Source of the DNA: Zelonia costaricensis
Lineage: Eukaryota > Euglenozoa > Kinetoplastea > Trypanosomatida > Trypanosomatidae
Assembly (NCBI GenBank): GCA_030849075.1
Contig: JASAOO010003330.1
Location: 1-42,081, forward strand
Length of the DNA stretch: 42,081 nt
Reading direction: 5' to 3'
The first letter of the stretch is position 1. Each line of letters begins with the position of its first letter. The notes below the pieces were generated by a model that was given only the letters and a program-made list of their open reading frames with translations, searched no databases and was not told the origin of the DNA. The translations under genes were made by a program, and so were the position numbers. Shown in pieces: positions 37,807 to 42,081 of this stretch.

Positions 37807-40749
37807 ATGCACATCCTGTACGGCACTCCACTCCCCCCAGGCCTCGTGGCCCCCACCAAGGGGGAGCTGCGCCTCCGTGTCGAGCAACTCATTCTGGACG
37901 ACGACGTCATCAACCACAATCCGCTCGTGCAGCTCTTCGACACTAGTGAGACGGGCAGCAGCGCCAGAGGGGCACCAGGCGCGGAGTCACACGGCGCCGC
38001 CGCGCGAAGCCCCAACCGGTTTGTCGTGCCAGTCGACCACTGCGCTGTGGGGCCCATCTTTTGGGGCGAGACGCGGCCGTCGGCGCATGGCCAGCCGGCC
38101 ACCCCGCAGCTCCGTCGCGGCCCGGTGATCATGGCGTACCCCATCAAGATGGACGCCGAGCAGTTTGGCGCCTACCTCGAGCGCATGACCGCGTCTCCGC
38201 AGCGCGGCGTGCAAGTGGACGTGTTCGTGCCCTCGAGCTACAGCGGGCGACCGCCGGTCACGGTTGGCCGCTGCCGCGTGGCGCTCGACCAGCTGCACCC
38301 CGGACACGCCGTGCACGGCTGGTTCCCGGTCGTGCACCGCCGCTCGCGCCTCTCTAGCGAGGATGCCAGTCCGTTCCGGCTCGCCGAGGTGCCCATCGGC
38401 AAGCTGAAGCTGACCGCCTCCGTTGACTTCTACCCAACCACGCAGCGCCCCTCGTCAGAGCCGCCGACGACGCCCGCGGCTGCCATAGAGAAGAAGCACA
38501 AGCGCCACCTCGAGGGCAAGGACGGCGGCCGCGTCCCGCTGCCGCAGGCGAAGACGCGCCGTTCGCACCGGCACACGGGCCGCACGGACGAGGACGCCGC
38601 ACACCCGCCCACAGAAACCTCCTCCTCGTCGACGGCGGCCCGCTCAGCCTCCTCGCCCACGACGCCGACGCACACGGACGCGGAGCAGGTGCAGCTGCGT
38701 GGCGCTCACCGCCTGCGCGGCGCCGCCCGCGGGACGGACCTCGCGCGTGACAAGACAACGAGCACGCAGCAGCTGTTGAAGCTCGGGCTGCGGCTGCGGG
38801 CGCAGATGCAAGCGGCAGCGCGCGGCCTCGCTTTTGAAGAGGACAGTAACGCACCTGATGAGGCTTCCGATGAGGCCACCCACGCTGCGCACAGGACAAG
38901 TGGGACGAGGTTGGCCGACGGCGGCGAGGACGGCATCGTGCACGATGAGGACGACGAGGACGGCAGCGACGCGACCTACACCTCGGAGGACAGCGATGGC
39001 GAGAAGTTCGCGCTGCAGATGCAGAAGGACTCGGAGGCGCGCGACCAGCGCAGGCCGGCGCCGCCACGTGCATCGCCGTCATGGACGCCGACAGGGCCGC
39101 CTCTCGTGGAGTCATCTGCGCTGAGGCAGTCGCAGCAGCTGTCCACGGACCGGCCGTTGCACAGTGACGGCGCCGTTGGGGTGGCGTCCGCGGCGGGGCT
39201 CCGTGCCGACAGCGAGTCCAGTGCAACCCGTAGCCGCTGTGCCACGGTCGAGCTTGCACTCTCCAACTTTTCCTTCGCGCAGACGCCGCTGACGGCCGAT
39301 TTGCAGAAGATGCGCATCAGCGTGCGCCTCAGCAGCGACATCGCCACGCTGGAGCCATCCGTCGGTCCTCTGTCTTCTTTTGTCCACCCCGTGCCGGTGC
39401 TGCAGCCCTCCATCTGCCTCCTGTTCGACGTCTGCAGCTTCACGGAGGAGCGCAGCAAGCTCGTCGTGGAGGCGTACAAGGTGGTGAACGAGGTGGAGGT
39501 GGAGACGGAGGAGGGCGGGTGGGGTGCGCAGGGGCCGCGGCAGGTAGCGAAGGAGGAGCTGCTGGGTCTGTCCGTCGTCGGCCTCTACCGCCAGTCCCGT
39601 GCCGTGGTCTTTCGTGACCCGGTGCTGGACACGACGAATGTGTTTGCGCAGCTCGACGTGCGCGTCGGCCCACACGGCGCAGAACCGGGCACCGCATCCA
39701 CCGTGAGCCCCTCCGCTGCCTCGCACACACCCCGTGGCAGACATCCACAGGTCACGCTCTCCGGCGAAGCGCACGTGGAGGTCACTAGCAACGTGGATGC
39801 CGCAGCGGCAGGGCAGCGGGGCGGCAGCAAGACCGCTGCCACCCAAGTCGATGCACGCTCCGGCGTCGCCGCAGAGCAGTACGCTGAGTCGAGCAGCGTT
39901 GGCTACCCGCTGCGCATCGCCCAGGTGCCAGCGGCGGAAACTGCGCGCTGCCGTTTGCGCGTGGTCGTGCACAGCGCCGCCGAGCTTCCGCTCGTCGCCG
40001 TGGCAGAGGCGAGCCGTCGCCACGCCGCAGGCGGCTCCTTCCCCATCGTCTCGGCACGCCCACGCTCGCTGCCCGAGGCCGGCGTGAACGGGGCGACGAG
40101 CTACGCGGAGCCGAACTCGTTTGTCACGATCGAGGACGTCTACCGCGTCGCCGCTGAGGTGTGTGAGGCGGAGTCGCCCCTGGCAGCGCCTTCGGCCTCG
40201 CTGCGGGCGACGCAGCGGGAGGCGGTGCACGGTTGGTACGTCGACGAGGCCCGCGGCGGCTTCTGTGACCGCAGCGCCGTGGTGGAGGCGAGCAGCAGCC
40301 CCGAGTACGGCTACGCGGCGACGCTGCAGCTGCCCGAGCTGCAGCTACCGGTCAAGACGGCGCGATCTAGCACCGGCAGCCGTCCGCATGGAGTGGCGAA
40401 CGTTCTGGAGGAGCTGCAGCTCGGCGTGTGGCACTCCGATCTGAGTCGCCGCAGCGCATCGGTGAACGGGTCGGCGACGACGGCGGCTGCAGCGACGGCG
40501 GCCTCGACTTCGGCCGGTCAGCGTGGTGGTGGTGGCCGTGGCCGGCTGCAGGAGGAGGCCTTCTGGGCTGCAGCCGCGTACATGGGCACCTGCCGCGTCG
40601 ACCTGCGCCCGCTACGGTACCTGAAGCTGCTGGACGGCTATTACCGCGTCGCGTGCGAGCGGGCGCCTGGATCGGTGTTGGGGCCATCGGCAGCCGAAGC
40701 CGAAGCCAGCACCATCGGCTATGTTCGCTTGAGCGTCTCTCTCATGTGA
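37807..40749 (+). CDS. C2CD3-like multi-C2-domain protein, probable centriole/basal-body factor
   Basis: The product has 980 residues. Residues about 19-209 match, element by element and from memory, the N-terminal C2 domain of human C2CD3: GELRLRVEQLIL, the rare WGET (86-89), AYPIKMDAEQFGAYLERM (110-127), VQVDVFVP, TVGRCRVALDQL (152-163), HGWFPVVH (170-177) and IGKLKLTASVDFYP (197-210). A long acidic and Ser-rich linker follows (about 215-470). A second C2-like region (about 475-625) contains VELALSNFSF, SICLLFDVC and GLYRQSRAVVFRDP. A third (about 714-980) contains RCRLRVVVHSAAELPL, AEPNSFVTIEDV, GTCRVDLRPLRYLKLLDGYYRV and a closing strand, YVRLSVSLM, that ends the protein. In animals C2CD3 acts at the distal end of centrioles for elongation and appendage assembly, so a basal-body role is the natural guess. 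The start is the first in-frame ATG. Confidence 0.83.
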   Translation: MHILYGTPLPPGLVAPTKGELRLRVEQLILDDDVINHNPLVQLFDTSETGSSARGAPGAESHGAAARSPNRFVVPVDHCAVGPIFWGETRPSAHGQPATPQLRRGPVIMAYPIKMDAEQFGAYLERMTASPQRGVQVDVFVPSSYSGRPPVTVGRCRVALDQLHPGHAVHGWFPVVHRRSRLSSEDASPFRLAEVPIGKLKLTASVDFYPTTQRPSSEPPTTPAAAIEKKHKRHLEGKDGGRVPLPQAKTRRSHRHTGRTDEDAAHPPTETSSSSTAARSASSPTTPTHTDAEQVQLRGAHRLRGAARGTDLARDKTTSTQQLLKLGLRLRAQMQAAARGLAFEEDSNAPDEASDEATHAAHRTSGTRLADGGEDGIVHDEDDEDGSDATYTSEDSDGEKFALQMQKDSEARDQRRPAPPRASPSWTPTGPPLVESSALRQSQQLSTDRPLHSDGAVGVASAAGLRADSESSATRSRCATVELALSNFSFAQTPLTADLQKMRISVRLSSDIATLEPSVGPLSSFVHPVPVLQPSICLLFDVCSFTEERSKLVVEAYKVVNEVEVETEEGGWGAQGPRQVAKEELLGLSVVGLYRQSRAVVFRDPVLDTTNVFAQLDVRVGPHGAEPGTASTVSPSAASHTPRGRHPQVTLSGEAHVEVTSNVDAAAAGQRGGSKTAATQVDARSGVAAEQYAESSSVGYPLRIAQVPAAETARCRLRVVVHSAAELPLVAVAEASRRHAAGGSFPIVSARPRSLPEAGVNGATSYAEPNSFVTIEDVYRVAAEVCEAESPLAAPSASLRATQREAVHGWYVDEARGGFCDRSAVVEASSSPEYGYAATLQLPELQLPVKTARSSTGSRPHGVANVLEELQLGVWHSDLSRRSASVNGSATTAAAATAASTSAGQRGGGGRGRLQEEAFWAAAAYMGTCRVDLRPLRYLKLLDGYYRVACERAPGSVLGPSAAEAEASTIGYVRLSVSLM

Positions 40750-40818
40750 CGCGGCACTGGTGTCGAGGAGGACGGAGAAGAGAGGGCGAGAAGAACCCGT
40801 GGCCCTGCAGAGCTGTGT

Positions 40819-40841
40819 GTGAGGCGTACGCAGTGCCTCAC
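40819..40841 (+). other. Hairpin-forming inverted repeat
   Basis: GTGAGGC (40819-40825) pairs perfectly with GCCTCAC (40835-40841) across a 9-nt loop, 70 nt after the C2CD3-like stop. It could form in the 3' UTR. Confidence 0.5.
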
Positions 40842-41127
40842 TCGGAGGACTAGATGAACCTACTATTGCCATCCAGTGCTGGTCATGTGTCTGCGCCGCG
40901 TGGGCGGCATCACTGGGGCTGCTCCGCTACGCCCTCACCGCCTGCCGAGGTCAGATATTGCGTGGCGAAAGCGCAGAAAGGGGCGTGCTTGTGCACGTCA
41001 GTTGCCTTGGCACAAGATGCATGGTGTTCCACTCCTAGGCCTTTTGTTTTTCCTTCGTGGGCGCGCGTGCCTGATGGGTGCTTGTGTTGTTGCTGGCCCG
41101 ATCCGCGCCGCGCTGTGCAGCATTTGG

Positions 41128-41128
<1 letters not shown>

Positions 41129-41176
<48 letters not shown>
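41129..41176. repeat. (TG)n microsatellite, longest in the window
   Basis: An uninterrupted TG run of 24 units about 380 nt after the C2CD3-like stop codon. Confidence 0.97.
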
Positions 41177-41177
<1 letters not shown>

Positions 41178-42081
41178 ATGCGCCTCAAGCGCCGCTGCGC
41201 TTTGTGTGTGTGTGTGTCTTTATTGACCCGTTCCTTCTCAGCTTCGCCACCTTCCGCTGCCACATCCCCGACCCTCTTCCCCCCACTCCCCCCACCCCTT
41301 CCTGCCCCGCCATGTGCGTGCCAGGGGCTTGGGGAGCGGGGGCTACAACCGCACCCGGGCTTTGCCCCCCCCCCTCCCCCCTCCTCGCTTACTTCCTCGA
41401 AAACCTCAAGCAAAAGACAAGCGGTAAATCACCGCGGCGGCCCACGCAGCCAACACAAAGCAGAAGGACCTGCTTGCTTTGCCCTAGAGGACACGCCTCG
41501 CGCCTTGTGTTGGTGGAGCAGATGGTATGACGATCGCGGCAACGAGAGTGCGGCATGAGAACACCACCGGCAACACCTGCTCTGCCGCCGAGTCGCGGAA
41601 GTGGCGTCGCCTATCTTGGCCCTCCGTTGCCGATGGATCGACAACGCGCGGGGGGGGAGTGGTCCAAGGAGCACGTACACACGATAGGCGTCACTTGGGC
41701 TCCTCGTGCAGTGTGCTTCGGTTTTTTCTCCATCTTCGAACTCACCAGCGTTCCCTCTCCCTCTTCAATCCACTACACTCCCCCTCCCCCCTTTCTCACC
41801 CCCGCGCTGCTGTTCTGAACCCCACATCTGCCAGCCTCGTGGCTACTCGCTGGATCAGTGTCCAATTCGAACGCGGGAGGCTGCTGCTGAACGCGTGCTC
41901 CGTCACCGCGCCTTCTTCGTGGTCATCCCACTTTCTCACATCTCCCCGGGGCGTACCGCAAGGGTCCTCCATCGTTGTGTGCCCGCTGCGCGCTGTGCGT
42001 TTGTGGGCGTCGGTGTGTTGCAACCTTCTCGGGCGTGTCACCTTGGCGCACTTTCCCCCCCCCCCTCCTCTTCTCCCTCCA

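Larger units (their letters stand above)
40750..42081. other. 3' flank of the C2CD3-like gene to the window end
   Basis: A more complex stretch (40810-41050) contains a 7-bp-stem hairpin. It is followed by a 48-nt TG repeat, C/T-rich sequence (41215-41400) with a C run near 41367, a second complex stretch (41405-41660), and C/T-rich sequence from 41730. The final C-rich tract (42054-42081) may be the splice-acceptor tract of a gene just beyond the window. I see no gene. Confidence 0.65.

Noticed and set aside
37700..38128. Upstream ATG and frame overlapping the start of the C2CD3-like gene
   Set aside because: The product is a shadow of the larger gene; it matters only as a possible upstream ORF if the splice site at 37649-37650 is used.
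1..42081. Cooperative gene cassette, defence system or secondary-metabolite cluster
   Set aside because: The genes are unrelated housekeeping or structural types in one directional cluster; nothing indicates a linked functional cassette.

Overview
The window looks like a stretch of one directional (polycistronic) gene cluster from a trypanosomatid of the Leishmania group (Leishmania, or a close relative such as Crithidia or Leptomonas). The evidence is that twelve intronless, GC-rich protein genes all lie on the + strand. They are separated by 0.4-3 kb of non-coding DNA full of pyrimidine tracts, (CA)n/(TG)n repeats and homopolymer runs. Almost every start codon has a C/T tract followed by an AG close upstream, the layout expected for spliced-leader trans-splicing. 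I see no promoter, no strand switch, no tRNA or rRNA gene, no CRISPR array and no intact mobile element.

Layout, left to right: an E2 ubiquitin-conjugating-like protein with an altered HPN motif (1442-1942); a degenerate, probably mitochondrial DEAD-box helicase (2603-5005); an N-terminal-motor kinesin (5695-9036); a short p25-alpha/TPPP-like protein (9692-10153); an unrecognised acidic protein with three diverged internal repeats and a C-terminal coiled coil (12475-14178); an Iml2/TTC39-type TPR protein (16312-18780); a single-pass membrane protein whose lumenal part resembles a phosphodiesterase that has lost its metal ligands (21459-22517); a long disordered protein with small conserved-looking islands (24559-27555); the ESCRT-II subunit SNF8/VPS22 (28139-29326); a probable mitochondrial PPR-like protein (29772-31976); an R3H-domain protein (32672-34690); and a protein whose N-terminus matches the C2 domain of the centriolar distal-end protein C2CD3 (37807-40749).

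Neighbouring genes in such clusters are usually functionally unrelated, and the mix here (ubiquitin, mitochondrial RNA, cytoskeleton, endosomal sorting) agrees with that. A loose microtubule/flagellum theme is visible (kinesin, p25-alpha, C2CD3-like, possibly the 998-residue protein), but gene order alone does not prove a pathway. Regulation would be expected mainly through the 3' UTRs. On the sense strand these carry G-tracts and TG repeats close after several stop codons, while C/T tracts and CA repeats lie ahead of starts.

The most interesting points are the C2CD3-like gene, the E2 that keeps its cysteine but lacks the HPN asparagine, the apparent pseudo-phosphodiesterase, the three-repeat coiled-coil protein, and strong sense-strand G-quadruplex motifs in 3' flanks. 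All assignments rest on motifs read by eye; no search was run.
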